A stretch of 64,000 bases of DNA from Actinopolymorpha rutila (GCF_013407855.1 NZ_JACBZH010000001.1:4216001-4280000), one strand, 5' to 3'. Counted from the stretch's first letter, positions 27,649-37,297 are shown. The notes: generated from the sequence alone by a model not told the origin. Numbers and translations are program-made.

Positions 27649-27667
27649 TACTACTTTTTTTGTAGTA
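27649..27667. promoter_or_regulatory. BlaI-type operator TACTAC-N7-GTAGTA (copy 2)
   Basis: The arms are identical to those at 24159-24177, with a seven-T spacer. It lies 130 bases upstream of the GT28-like gene on the plus strand and directly before the M56-like remnant on the minus strand. Either gene could be the regulated one. Confidence 0.6.
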
Positions 27668-27797
27668 CCATCCTCGCGGCCAGAGGTCTGCTGCCCGAGA
27701 CGTGTTCGCCGCACCAGGCAGATATCCGAACCGACTCACCTCAGGTGAGTCCGGACGAGGAGGCCTGCTTGTTGCGAGCGAAGGAGGCTGTGCTTCG

Positions 27798-29699
27798 GTG
27801 AATCCCCACGTCCGCATTGGCGAGGCGGCGGGACACGTCGAACATCTGGGCAAGGCGCGCCGGACGAGCCGTGACCGTGTGCTCATAATCTCCGGGTCCG
27901 TTGGTGCGGGTCACGACGGTGCGGCCGAGGAGCTTCGCCGACGGCTGATGCAACTGGGCCTGGACGTGGAGTGCCGGGACTTCCTCGACGCCCTTCCACG
28001 CTGGATGCGCTTCGTGTTGCGGTCGGGCTACGCGGCGAGCGTGACGCACGCGCCCCGCTTCTACGACTGGCTGTTCACCAGCATCGAACGTACCGGCCCG
28101 GTGCGGTGGCTCTGCCTGCTGCTGCCCAGGCTCGCCACCCGCACTGTCGCCCGGTGGTGTACAGATGCCGCCTCGGTGGTCTCCACCTACCCCCTGGCAA
28201 GTCAGTGCGTGGGACTGCTGGTCAAGCGCGGGGCGCTCGATGTGCCAACGGTCACCTACCTCACCGACCCCGCCGTGCACCGGCTGTGGGTCTGCGAGTA
28301 CATCGACCGGCACCTCACGGTGCTTCCGGCCACCGCCGAACAGGGAGAGCTCGCCTACGGAATCCCGATGACAGCCGCCGGACCGCTCGTGCCCGATCGC
28401 TTCGGCACACCACTGCCCGAACACCGCCGCGCCGAACTGCGAGCGGAGCTCGGAATCGATCCGGAACGTCCCCTGGCGATCGTGGTCGCCGGCTCCCTCG
28501 GCATGGGCCGGGTGCCTGAGACCGTAGACGCCCTCGTTGCGACGGGCCGAGTGGTTCCGCTGGTGCTGTGCGGGCGTAACCACCACCTCCGACGAACGCT
28601 CCAGCGACGCCCGGGCGTCCTCGCCCTTGGCTGGCGCGACGACGTCCACGAACTGATGGGCCTGGGCAACGTCCTGGTTCACAACGCCGGCGGGTTGTCG
28701 TTCACCGAGTCACTCGTAGCCGGGCTGCCCGCGGTGACCTTCGCGTGCATCACCGGACATGGGCAGGCCAACGGCGACGTGCTGGCGCGGTACGGCATCG
28801 CGCCCCGTGCAGAGACGTTCGAGGACCTGTGCGCGGCTCTGGACCGTCAGCTGAGCCCAGGCGCATCCACTCGACTGCGGGAAAGCCTGGCTGACTCAGG
28901 CGATGATGCGGCGTCGGTGGTCGTCACCGACCTACATGAGGGACGACTGCGAGCCGGCCGCATGCCCGCTACCGAGCCCTCGGCGGCGAGCGCCACACGC
29001 CGCCCCAAGGTGCCCCGGCGCTCGCGCCGATGGCGGGTAGCGGCCGTCGCACTCATGACCACCGCCATGGTCACCCTGGGAACGACCAGGGGTGTGGATG
29101 CGGCCACCCGCCACGGTTTCGCCGTGGCCACGCTGGCCCCGGGCAGCGTCGCGATAGCGGTGGAGGGTGTGGCGCCGCACAGGCTCACCTCCTTCACCTC
29201 CGCCCTGCGCAACGCTGCGGCAGCCGTCGTCGTCCCGACCAAAGGGTGGACACCGGCTGACGTCCGGGCGGCACGTGAGCTCACTGCCGCAGGCGTGACC
29301 CTGGTGACCGAGCCCTGCGACGAGGTCGCAATGCTCAGCCAACCCAGCAGCTGTGACGCCGGGCGCATCCGCCGCGAACTGTCGCACCGACACATCGCAG
29401 TGGCGCCACTGATGCTCTCGGTCGGCAGCATCGACCCGGACGACCTGGTGCTGGCCGCGGTGAACGCCACAAAACTGCTCCGCGTCACCCGCGTCGTACC
29501 TCTTCGCGCCGCCGCCGCAACGCCTACCAGCCCGGTTGGTTCGGCACACTCGGCCGCCGGGCCGGGGAGCGTCGTACTCATCGACGACCGCGCCGCTCCT
29601 CCGCACGCACTCCCGGCCGAGTTGGCCACGCTGCGTCGTGCCTGTACCGCTCGCGGACTACGTGTCGTGTCTGTCGCGACCGCTCGAGCCGAGCGGTGA
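27798..29699 (+). CDS. GT28/MGDG-synthase-like glycosyltransferase fused to an extracytoplasmic domain
   Basis: A 633-residue protein. Residues 1 to about 385 are a GT-B transferase like MGDG synthase/MurG. The N-terminal domain has VLIISGSVGAGHDGAAEELRR, a DFLDALPRWMRFVLRSGY helix and VTYLTDP. The C-terminal half has LVHNAGGLSFTESLVAGLPA with the donor-binding Gly-rich motif. A basic stretch and transmembrane helix follow (about 405-432), then about 200 residues outside the membrane. That last part ends GSVVLIDDRAAPPHALPAEL and shows the strand order of polysaccharide-deacetylase folds without clear metal ligands. GTG 27798 follows AAGGAGG by ten bases. It likely glycosylates a membrane lipid. 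Confidence 0.75.
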   Translation: MNPHVRIGEAAGHVEHLGKARRTSRDRVLIISGSVGAGHDGAAEELRRRLMQLGLDVECRDFLDALPRWMRFVLRSGYAASVTHAPRFYDWLFTSIERTGPVRWLCLLLPRLATRTVARWCTDAASVVSTYPLASQCVGLLVKRGALDVPTVTYLTDPAVHRLWVCEYIDRHLTVLPATAEQGELAYGIPMTAAGPLVPDRFGTPLPEHRRAELRAELGIDPERPLAIVVAGSLGMGRVPETVDALVATGRVVPLVLCGRNHHLRRTLQRRPGVLALGWRDDVHELMGLGNVLVHNAGGLSFTESLVAGLPAVTFACITGHGQANGDVLARYGIAPRAETFEDLCAALDRQLSPGASTRLRESLADSGDDAASVVVTDLHEGRLRAGRMPATEPSAASATRRPKVPRRSRRWRVAAVALMTTAMVTLGTTRGVDAATRHGFAVATLAPGSVAIAVEGVAPHRLTSFTSALRNAAAAVVVPTKGWTPADVRAARELTAAGVTLVTEPCDEVAMLSQPSSCDAGRIRRELSHRHIAVAPLMLSVGSIDPDDLVLAAVNATKLLRVTRVVPLRAAAATPTSPVGSAHSAAGPGSVVLIDDRAAPPHALPAELATLRRACTARGLRVVSVATARAER

Positions 29700-29745
29700 C
29701 CTTGCGCTCATCCGCTCTGCACCCGATGCCGCCAGGTAGGCGGCC

Positions 29746-30606
29746 GTGACTGGCCTGGCGATCGCCCTGGCCCTGGGCGCGTCGATACTGTTCGGCGTCG
29801 GGACCGCGCTCCAGTCCAGCGTCGCCAAAGCCGGCGGGAGCACGCTGCAGTGGGGACTGGTCCGGCGCCTCGCCACGAATCGCCGATGGCTGACCGGAAC
29901 GGTCTGCGTCGACGTCGGCGTGTTCGCCCACATCGCCGCCCTGCGCTTCGGGCCTCTGGCCCTGGTTCAGCCACTCGCGTTGGCAGGGCTTCTTTTCGCC
30001 CTCCCACTTGAGGCGCTGATGGGTGAGCGCCGGCTTTCAGCGGCACAGCTGGTCGCAGCCGCCGAGGTGGTCGCCGGACTCGCCGTCATCGTCGTCGCCG
30101 ACCATGCCTCGAGGTCACGTCCAGAAGCCCCGCCGTGGCTGACCATGGTGGTCGTCGCTCCAATAGTCACTGCCTGCGCCTGCGTGGGGATCTATCTCCG
30201 CGACGGTGGTGTCCATGACCCGCGCTGGCGCGCGCTCACACTGGGCATCACCGCCGGAACGTGTCTGGGTGTCAGTTCTGTCTTCGTCCGTCAGACTCTG
30301 CTCGAGGTCGATGCGACAGGTGCCACCGCCCTGTGGTCACCCAGCGCCGCCACCTTCGCCATCACTGGCCTGATGGGGGTCCTGCTGTCGCAGGCGGCAC
30401 TGGCCAGCGGCCGACTTTCCTGGTCCCTCCCAGCCCAGGACCTGACCGCCCTGCTGTCCAGCATCACCCTCGGCGCCGTACTCCTCGGCGAGATGCCACA
30501 TTTCGGTGCGGGGGTCGCTGCCGTTGACGCCCTGGCGCTGATCGCGCTTGGCCACGGTTTGGGCACCCTCGCCCAGCGGGCCGTGGATCCCGATTCGCAC
30601 ACCTGA
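29746..30606 (+). CDS. DMT-superfamily membrane transporter
   Basis: A 286-residue protein with nine to ten hydrophobic helices in two halves, starting LAIALALGASILFGVGTALQ and containing LRFGPLALVQPLALAGLLFA and AVLLGEMPHFGAGVAAVDAL. The PLALVQPL and GE motifs are typical of EamA/NIPA-like drug-metabolite transporters. The gene starts 46 bases after the glycosyltransferase stop and is probably cotranscribed. It could move a lipid-linked or small polar product of the same pathway; the substrate is unknown. Confidence 0.75.
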   Translation: MTGLAIALALGASILFGVGTALQSSVAKAGGSTLQWGLVRRLATNRRWLTGTVCVDVGVFAHIAALRFGPLALVQPLALAGLLFALPLEALMGERRLSAAQLVAAAEVVAGLAVIVVADHASRSRPEAPPWLTMVVVAPIVTACACVGIYLRDGGVHDPRWRALTLGITAGTCLGVSSVFVRQTLLEVDATGATALWSPSAATFAITGLMGVLLSQAALASGRLSWSLPAQDLTALLSSITLGAVLLGEMPHFGAGVAAVDALALIALGHGLGTLAQRAVDPDSHT

Positions 30607-30731
30607 CAACGCCTCCACGGGCCCTGGGCAGAAGCTCCCCTCACCCAGCCGTGCGGGACCCGCGTCGCTCGGCTACGTGCGCGCCAGGTGGAAGGGCGCA
30701 CGCAGGGACCTGGCGTTCCGGGCACACTCCC

Positions 30732-33224
30732 TCATCCGTCGCCGGGTTCGCCCAGCAGCGGCAGGCCCGCCGCGTACCGGCGGAAGAAGCCCGCGGTCGG
30801 GGTGTCGGCGCCGGCGACCTCCTCCGGTGTGCCCGCCGCGACCACTGCCCCGCCGTCCGGGCCCGCGCCCGGCCCCAGGTCGATCACCCAGTCCGCGGAG
30901 GCGGCGACGGGGATGTTGTGCTCGGCAACGACCACGGTGTTACCTGAGTCCAGCAGCAGGTCGAAGGCGTCCACCATCCGCTGGATGTCAGAGGGGTGCA
31001 GGCCGGAGACAGGCTCGTCGAGAACGACCAGTCCGGCCTTTCGGCCAGCCGCACCACGCTGGATAGCCGAGGCCAGCTTCAGCCGCTGCGCTTCGCCGCC
31101 GGACAGTTCAGTGGCGTTCTGGCCGAGTTGCAGATAGCCGAGGCCGACCCGGTCCAGGGCCTCCAGCGCTCCCGCCAACTGTCCTTGTTCCGTGAGACGT
31201 TCCACGGCTTCGGCGACCGTCAGTTCCAACACCCCGTCGATGGTCATCCCTTCGTAGGTGATCTCCAGGGCCTCCTCCATGTAGCGACGGCCCTCACAGG
31301 CGTCACAGACCACCCACACATCCGGCAGGAAGTGCATGTTCACCAGCTTGCGGCCGTAGCCGGTGCAGGGCTCGCAGCGTCCGCCGTTCGCCGTGTTGAA
31401 GGAGAACCAGGAGGCGTTGATGCCACGTTTGCGTGCCTCGTCGGTCTCCGCGAACAGCTTGCGTACGACGTCGAACGCCTTGCTGTACGTGGCAGGGGTG
31501 GACCGGGGGGTCCGGCCGATCGGCTCCTGATCGACCACTGCGACCCAGCTGAAGCCCTCGCCTCCGGTGACCCGGCGGACGGTGTCGGCCGTCGTTCCGT
31601 GCAAGGACGCCTCCATCCCGGCACCGATCGCGCCGAGCAGGCTGCTCTTGCCGCTGCCGCTGATCCCGGTCAGGCAGGTCAGCCGACCGATGGGGAAGCG
31701 GACCAGGCCCGCACTCACGTTGTGCGCGGACAACCCGTACAGCTCCACCCATTCGGTGCGGTCCCCGACCTGTCGGCGGGCACGGCGTAGTCGCGGCCCC
31801 TTCCCCGCCAGGAAGTGTCCGGTCAGCGACCGCGGATGCGCGGCGACGTCGGAAGGTCTGCCGGAGACGAGCACTTCGCCGCCGAGCCGCCCGGCATCCG
31901 GTCCCATGTCGATCACCCAGTCGGCGCGGCCGATCAGTTCCGGGTCATGCTCGACCAGTAGCACAGTGTTTCCGGCTGCCCGTAGTTCCAGCGCAATGTC
32001 GAGCAGGTGCGCCTTGTCCGCCGGATGCAGGCCGGTGCCCGGCTCGTCCAGGACGAAGGTGATGTCGCTGAGCTCGGTGCTGAGCTGGGCCGCGAGCCGG
32101 GTTCGCTGGAGTTCACCTCCGGACAGGGTGGCCGCGCTGCGGGACAACTGGACGTGGTTCAGGCCCAACCGGTCGAGCACTCTCAGCCTGCGTACCAGGT
32201 CCTGGAGCAGTGGCTCGCCCACTGCGCGCTGTCCGGTGCCAAGGTCGGCGGTGACCCGGTTCCCCCAGCCGCGAACCTCGCGGACATCGACTTCCAGCAG
32301 TTCGGGGTAAGTGAGCCCGCCGAGCCGCACCGACCGGGCCACGTCGTCGTAGCCGCTGCCGCCGCAGGTGGCGCAGGGCATCTTGCGCATGTACGGCAGA
32401 TAGCGCTGCTTGGCGCTGGGCGTCGCAGCGTTTGCGAAGACCCTTTCCACCTCAGCGAGCGCTCCGCGCAACGGGTGGCTGGAGGTGTACGTCCAGCTCG
32501 ACGCCTCGTTCTTGTTCGGCATGTCGACGGTGGCCTCGAGCTTCTCCTCCCCCGTGCCGTAGAGCACGTTGTGCCGGAATGCCTCGGGTAGCGACTGCCA
32601 GGGCCGCGCGAGGTCCACGCCGCGCTTGTCGGCCAGAGCGGGAATGAAGGCGTGTTCCCCGGAACGCCACTTCGCGTACCAAGGGGAGGCTCCCTCGAAG
32701 AGGGGCAGCTCCGGATGGGTGATGATCAGCTCTTCCCGTGCCCGCCACCGACCACCGACGCCGTGGCAGACACAGCAGCCCCCCTCCGGAGTGTGCCGGT
32801 CGAAGTGGGCCGTGGTGAGGTGGCCGTCGCCTGGCACCGCGTCCGGGCCTGTGCCTGGCAGCCGGGAGTAGAGCAGTCCGAGGTGGCCGTCGATGCCCGT
32901 GATGGTGGCAACGGTGGACCGGGGGTTGCGGTTGAGCCGGCGCTGATCGACGGCGAGGGTCGCGCCGAGGCCGACGACGCGGTCCACCTTCGGGCGGTTC
33001 TGCTGAGCGATGTACTGCCGGACGAACGGCGAGAGGCCTTCCAGGTAACGGAGTTGCGCCTCGCTGTGAATGGTGTCGATCGCCAACGAGGTCTTGCCGC
33101 TGCCGCTGACCCCGGTAAAAGCGACCACCTGCCTCTTGGGGATACTTACGGTCACATCGCGGAGGTTGTTGGTACGCGCCCCCACCACCTCGATGGTCTC
33201 GATGTCGTGCGCGAACGCTCTCAT
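30732..33224 (-). CDS. UvrA-like ABC ATPase (DrrC/class II UvrA type)
   Basis: An 830-residue UvrA-like protein with two ABC modules: Walker A motifs GVSGSGKTSLAID (near residue 38) and GISGSGKSSLLGA (near 525), signatures TLSGGELQRTRLAAQL and ELSGGEAQRLKLASAI, and Walker B FVLDEPGTGLHP and VVLDEPVSGLHP. Zinc-finger pairs are visible (CATCGGSGY; CEPC and CDAC). It is shorter than the housekeeping UvrA of about 950 residues, as in UvrA-like self-resistance proteins. ATG 33224 is chosen because GGGAGAGGA precedes it and homology begins there. It probably dislodges or tolerates DNA-binding drugs. A TetR gene lies upstream on the same strand. Confidence 0.87.
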   Translation of the reverse strand: MRAFAHDIETIEVVGARTNNLRDVTVSIPKRQVVAFTGVSGSGKTSLAIDTIHSEAQLRYLEGLSPFVRQYIAQQNRPKVDRVVGLGATLAVDQRRLNRNPRSTVATITGIDGHLGLLYSRLPGTGPDAVPGDGHLTTAHFDRHTPEGGCCVCHGVGGRWRAREELIITHPELPLFEGASPWYAKWRSGEHAFIPALADKRGVDLARPWQSLPEAFRHNVLYGTGEEKLEATVDMPNKNEASSWTYTSSHPLRGALAEVERVFANAATPSAKQRYLPYMRKMPCATCGGSGYDDVARSVRLGGLTYPELLEVDVREVRGWGNRVTADLGTGQRAVGEPLLQDLVRRLRVLDRLGLNHVQLSRSAATLSGGELQRTRLAAQLSTELSDITFVLDEPGTGLHPADKAHLLDIALELRAAGNTVLLVEHDPELIGRADWVIDMGPDAGRLGGEVLVSGRPSDVAAHPRSLTGHFLAGKGPRLRRARRQVGDRTEWVELYGLSAHNVSAGLVRFPIGRLTCLTGISGSGKSSLLGAIGAGMEASLHGTTADTVRRVTGGEGFSWVAVVDQEPIGRTPRSTPATYSKAFDVVRKLFAETDEARKRGINASWFSFNTANGGRCEPCTGYGRKLVNMHFLPDVWVVCDACEGRRYMEEALEITYEGMTIDGVLELTVAEAVERLTEQGQLAGALEALDRVGLGYLQLGQNATELSGGEAQRLKLASAIQRGAAGRKAGLVVLDEPVSGLHPSDIQRMVDAFDLLLDSGNTVVVAEHNIPVAASADWVIDLGPGAGPDGGAVVAAGTPEEVAGADTPTAGFFRRYAAGLPLLGEPGDG

Positions 33225-33311
33225 TCGTTCGGTCCTCTCCCGACGACGGCAGGAAGGAACTCCGCAGTTCGTCGTGCAGCAGTCCCCATCTATGTCGCTT
33301 CTGGTCATCGG

Positions 33312-33893
33312 TCAGACGCGGTAAGGCTGTAGGAGTTGGGCGAATCTCGCTCTCAACGAGGTGACCAGTCGGCCGTCGCGGTGAATGGCCCAGCTGATCA
33401 TCGCCCCGTGATAGGTGATCTCGACCAACTCGGCCAAGGCATCGATGTCGGTCCCGGGCCGAAGTTCCTTGTTCGTTGTGGCCTCACGCAACCGTTCGAC
33501 GATCTTGGCGCGCAGTCGGACAGCCCCGTCCCTGGTGGATGCATGGAACTCGCTGTCGGCAAGAGCGATCTGGAGCAGGGAAACCGAGTTGGCCATCTCC
33601 TCTGCCCTCGTCTCCGGCTCCACCGTATGCACCAGGCCGGCGATCAGCCGGTCGAGCGCCGGTCCGCCGGACGGAACTTCGTCCATGCCGCCCACCCAGC
33701 GCTCGAGCGCCCATCGGTCGGCGGCCAGCAAGAGTGCCCGCTTGGATCCGAATCGCTGTACCAGAGTCGAGGCCGACAACCCGACCTCGGCCCCTGCCGC
33801 GGCGAGGGTGAAACCTTCCGGGCCAATGCGCTGCACCAACCGGAGGACCCCGGCCAACACGGCCTCATCGCTCAGGTTCTTGACCCGAGGCAT
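33312..33893 (-). CDS. TetR-family regulator
   Basis: A 193-residue regulator. The N-terminal helix-turn-helix has the TetR pattern FTLAAAGAEVGLSASTLVQR followed by FGSKRALLLAADRWA, and a helical ligand domain follows. Its ATG overlaps the stop of the upstream SDR gene by one base (TGATG), so the two are translationally coupled. The UvrA-like gene begins 87 bases downstream and may belong to the same regulatory unit. Confidence 0.87.
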   Translation of the reverse strand: MPRVKNLSDEAVLAGVLRLVQRIGPEGFTLAAAGAEVGLSASTLVQRFGSKRALLLAADRWALERWVGGMDEVPSGGPALDRLIAGLVHTVEPETRAEEMANSVSLLQIALADSEFHASTRDGAVRLRAKIVERLREATTNKELRPGTDIDALAELVEITYHGAMISWAIHRDGRLVTSLRARFAQLLQPYRV

Positions 33894-34807
33894 CAGGCAC
33901 CCACGTCCGGGAAGCCGTCGTCGACGATCGACCGGCGGGCCTCGGCGTCGACGCTTCCCCAGTCCGGTGATCTCCCGTCGAGGTCCACCACCCCGTACTC
34001 GCGCATCAGGTCCCAGGAGCCGAGGCTGTCGCCCGCGAATCGGGAACGACCCGGATCCGCGGCCAGTGCCGCCAGTCCCCGCCCCAGCAGGTGCGGCGTC
34101 TCCGAATGCACAAAGAACCCGCCGCCGAAGTCCGCGGCGTCGTGCCAGTTCTGTTCCGTGACCCCGATGCGTTCGAGCATCGCCTCGGACCTGAGGAACC
34201 CCGGTGTCACGCTGAGCGCCATCGCGCCGCTGGGCGACAACTCGGCGTTGAGGGACCCGGCCAGCCTCACGACGGTGGACTTCACGATGTCGTAGGCGAT
34301 GTTGCCGCGGTAGGGCACCTCACCCTTTCCGTCACCGACCTCGACAACCAGACCCCCATCGCTCTTCAACACCAGCGGGAGCAGGTGGTGGGAGGTGATG
34401 ACATGGGTTTCCACCCCATTGCGGATCACGGCGAGGGTGTCATCGAGAGGATGCTCCCAGAGCTTCTTCTCCCAGTCGACCAGATGGTCCCCTCCCCAGA
34501 CGTCGTTGACCAGAATGTCGACCCGGCCGTACTCGGCGCCAATCCGATCCGCAAGGGCGGCGACCTCTCCCGGCATACTGTGATCGCAGCGGACCGCTAT
34601 GCCGGTCCCGCCGGCCGCGGTGACCCTCTCGGCGGTGCCCTCGATCGTCTCCGGCCGGTCCATGACGGATCGGCCTTCTCTCGTGCTCCGACCCGTGCCA
34701 TACACCGTTGCACCCAGCGCGCCAAGCTCGATGGCGATCGCGCGCCCGGCCCCTCTTGTCGCCCCAGCCACCACAGCGATGCGATCGGACAAGTCATGTG
34801 TGATCAT
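33893..34807 (-). CDS. SDR-family oxidoreductase
   Basis: A 304-residue short-chain dehydrogenase. The N-terminal cofactor motif is VVAGATRGAGRAIAIELGAL, with YGTGRSTREGRS favouring NADP. DILVNDVWGG follows, and the catalytic YDIVK Tyr-x3-Lys pair lies near residue 185; the usual serine position reads VEVGDG. The C-terminus is longer than in minimal SDRs. ATG 34807 is chosen because a good promoter places the transcript start on this codon. It is coupled to the TetR gene downstream. Confidence 0.85.
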   Translation of the reverse strand: MITHDLSDRIAVVAGATRGAGRAIAIELGALGATVYGTGRSTREGRSVMDRPETIEGTAERVTAAGGTGIAVRCDHSMPGEVAALADRIGAEYGRVDILVNDVWGGDHLVDWEKKLWEHPLDDTLAVIRNGVETHVITSHHLLPLVLKSDGGLVVEVGDGKGEVPYRGNIAYDIVKSTVVRLAGSLNAELSPSGAMALSVTPGFLRSEAMLERIGVTEQNWHDAADFGGGFFVHSETPHLLGRGLAALAADPGRSRFAGDSLGSWDLMREYGVVDLDGRSPDWGSVDAEARRSIVDDGFPDVGA

Positions 34808-34813
34808 AACGGG

Positions 34814-34842
34814 ATAATAAACGAACATCCATTTATATTCAA
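34814..34842 (-). promoter_or_regulatory. Sigma-70-type promoter giving a leaderless SDR transcript
   Basis: On the minus strand, TTGAAT (34842-34837), a 17-base spacer and TATTAT (34819-34814) are followed seven bases later by the A of ATG 34807. This locally AT-rich segment stands out in a GC-rich window. No Shine-Dalgarno sequence is present, in line with leaderless translation. Confidence 0.6.
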
Positions 34843-34899
34843 CTCGACGGCCTGCCGACCAGGCCGATGCGATCGGGCCGCATGACCTGTGTTCGGCAG

Positions 34900-35508
34900 T
34901 CAGTTGTCGGGGAGCAGGCCGATCTGACGGTATAGCTGCCGGAGGTAGCGTCGCATCTCCGCACGATCGGGTGGGTCCGGCTGGAGTACCCGGTAGATGA
35001 CGGCGCCGGCCATCATGTCGATCAGCACGTCCAGGTCGGTATCCGGTGGCAGCCTGCCCGCCTGTCTCGCCTGGTCGAGCATCGCGGTCGCGGCTTCCCG
35101 ACGGGGCAGGATGTAGTGCTTCCAGTACGTCGCCATCAGCGCGGGGTGGCTCACACTCGATCCGAGGATGCGCGCGACCAAGGCACGGAACTCATGGCTC
35201 GCGGCAAGTTCGGCCGACTCGTCCAGCGTGTTCTCCAGGAGATGCTCGGGCTCCGACCGTTCCACTTCGGCGTTTGAGGGCCAGTCGCGACGGCTTTCGA
35301 CCATCCACTCGATGGCGTGGGCGGCGAGCTCCTCCTTCGACGCCCACCGCCGGTACACGGTCACCTTGCCGACCCCGGCTAGCTTGGCGACCTGTTCGAT
35401 GCTCATCCCCTCCATACCTCGTTCGATGAACAACTCCAACGCGGCCTGCAGGATCGCGCGGTCGACCTCCGGATCGCGTGGGCGGCCGCGACCACGCTGC
35501 TGCGTCAC
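34900..35508 (-). CDS. TetR-family regulator
   Basis: A 202-residue TetR/AcrR regulator starting with an arginine-rich arm (RGRGRPRDPEVDRAILQAAL) and the helix-turn-helix MSIEQVAKLAGVGKVTVYRRW followed by ASKEELAAHA. The C-terminal domain matches the TetR_C_33-like type. GTG 35508 overlaps the stop of the interrupted flavin monooxygenase gene (GTGA), so the two were cotranscribed. It may control that gene in response to an aromatic compound. Confidence 0.87.
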   Translation of the reverse strand: MTQQRGRGRPRDPEVDRAILQAALELFIERGMEGMSIEQVAKLAGVGKVTVYRRWASKEELAAHAIEWMVESRRDWPSNAEVERSEPEHLLENTLDESAELAASHEFRALVARILGSSVSHPALMATYWKHYILPRREAATAMLDQARQAGRLPPDTDLDVLIDMMAGAVIYRVLQPDPPDRAEMRRYLRQLYRQIGLLPDN

Positions 35509-37010
35509 CGGGAGACCTGCCCGCGCTCCAGCGCGCCGTCCAGCCACCGCTCCAGTCCGGCGGTATCACTGCCGCGCCAGGCCAGGTGGGCATCCGGGCG
35601 TACGAGCATCGTCTGCTCGTCCTGGTGTCGAAGTATCCCGAGACGGTCGCCGAGTCGTTGTCGGGCGACGGTTTCGAGTTCGTTCGCACCGGCATGCGGT
35701 GCCAGAAGTGCCCAGTGCCCGCCGAGCTCGGCATGCAGACGTGTGGTGCCGCCGTCGGCACGTACGACCGTGCGGTCGGACAGGCGATCGCCCGGGCGGG
35801 GCTTGGCGCCGCGGCCACCCAGCGGTCCCTTGCGGTAGCTCACCCACAGCTGCGAGGTGGTGTAGGTCGTCCAGCGTTGAATACCCGCCAGGTTGAAGAG
35901 CCGCACGAGCACGCGGTCGCGTATGAACCGCCCGATCGGACTGCTGGCGATGTTGACCTTCGTGACGTTCGCGGTGCCGCGCAGCACCTCGGTCGCGAGT
36001 GGGCGGCGTTCGGCCTCGTAGGTGTCGAGCAGGGCCTCATTCGCCTTGCCCTGAACGACGAGCGCGAGCTTCCAGCCAAGGTTCTCCGCGTCGCCGACGC
36101 CGGTGAGCATACCCTGGCCACCGAACGGTGCGTGGGCATGCGCAGCGTCGCCGGCGAGGACGATGCGGCCGTTTCGGTAGCGGTCGGCCAGCCGACGATG
36201 GATGGTGAACTGCGAGACCCATTCGGCTTCGCCGATGCGTACCTGCCTACCGCTGCGCTCCGGCAGGATCTGCCGGAGCCGGTCCAGGATCTCCTGCTCT
36301 CCGGGTTTGTCGTCGCTGTGCCCCGGGTCGTACGCGATCAGCCGCCACAAGTTGTCGCCACCGCTCACGGGGTCGGGCATCGGCATCGCACCGAGCATGC
36401 CGGTCGGGTGAATCCAGCCGCTGGTTCCGCTGCGATCGAGGTCCCAGTCCAGGCGCAGGTCGGCCAACAGGAAACGCTCGCTGAGCTTGACGCCCGGGAA
36501 GCCGACTCCGGCCAGTTTGCGGGTCGTGCTTCCGGTGCCGTCACAGCCGATCACCCAGCCGGCGCGCATCACCTGTCCGTCGCCCAACGAGACGGTAACG
36601 CCGCCGGCGTCCTAGTTAATGTCGACGAGCGCGGTGTTCCACTCAGGTGCGCCACCGAGCTCGGCCAGACGGTCCCGCAGGGCGGCTTCGACCTTCGCCT
36701 GGGACACCACCATCGGCGGTGCTGCCGTCTTGCCACCAGGGTCACCGAACCTCAGCCTCATCACCGGACGATCACCCAGATATGTGGTGATCCGCATTGC
36801 CCGCAAGGACTCCTCGGGCAAGGTGCCAAGTGCGCCCAACCGGTGCAGTACCTCCGAGCCGCGAGCATGCAGGAAGTTCGCCCGGGAGGTGGTGGCGGGT
36901 CCGGGTGCCCGGTCGACAACGCGGACAGCGACTCCGTGCAGCCGTAGCCCGCATGCCAGCGTCAGTCCGGTCGGCCCAGCACCAACTACCAGAACCTCGG
37001 TGGTGTCCAT
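35505..37010 (-). pseudogene. FAD-dependent aromatic monooxygenase with single amber codon
   Basis: The complete frame spans 501 codons in one register and has every mark of an intact flavoprotein hydroxylase: N-terminal EVLVVGAGPTGLTLACGLRL, the second motif GWVIGCDGTGSTTRKLAG and the third FAD motif RIVLAGDAAHAHAPFGGQGM. The only lesion is a TAG at 36614-36612 between WNTALVDIN and DAGGVTVSLGDG, most simply a CAG (Gln) to TAG change. It yields a 132-residue N-terminal fragment and a possible restart at a downstream GTG/ATG. It is either a very recent pseudogene, a sequencing error, or a suppressed amber. The substrate class is aromatic polyketide- or phenol-like compounds. Confidence 0.8.
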
Positions 37011-37297
37011 CGCTGCTCATTTCATTTACGAAACCGTATCGATATTTAAAGATACTTCCTCAGTTTGGTTGTCATCCAGCGGGCGCCACCGCGGTGAGAG
37101 ATGCACAACGTCAAGCCGGTCAAGCCGGTCAGGCGGCGACGGTCGCCCCAGTCCCCGCGCTGAGACACCCCGCCCCGAGCTGCTTCTGAATGGGCCGAGC
37201 ACACCACCCTCGTCCGAGATGCTATGAGCTCTTCCACACATGCGGACCAACACGCAGGGCCTTGCTCTCCGCGCAGAGGGGTCAGCTATCCGAAGAA

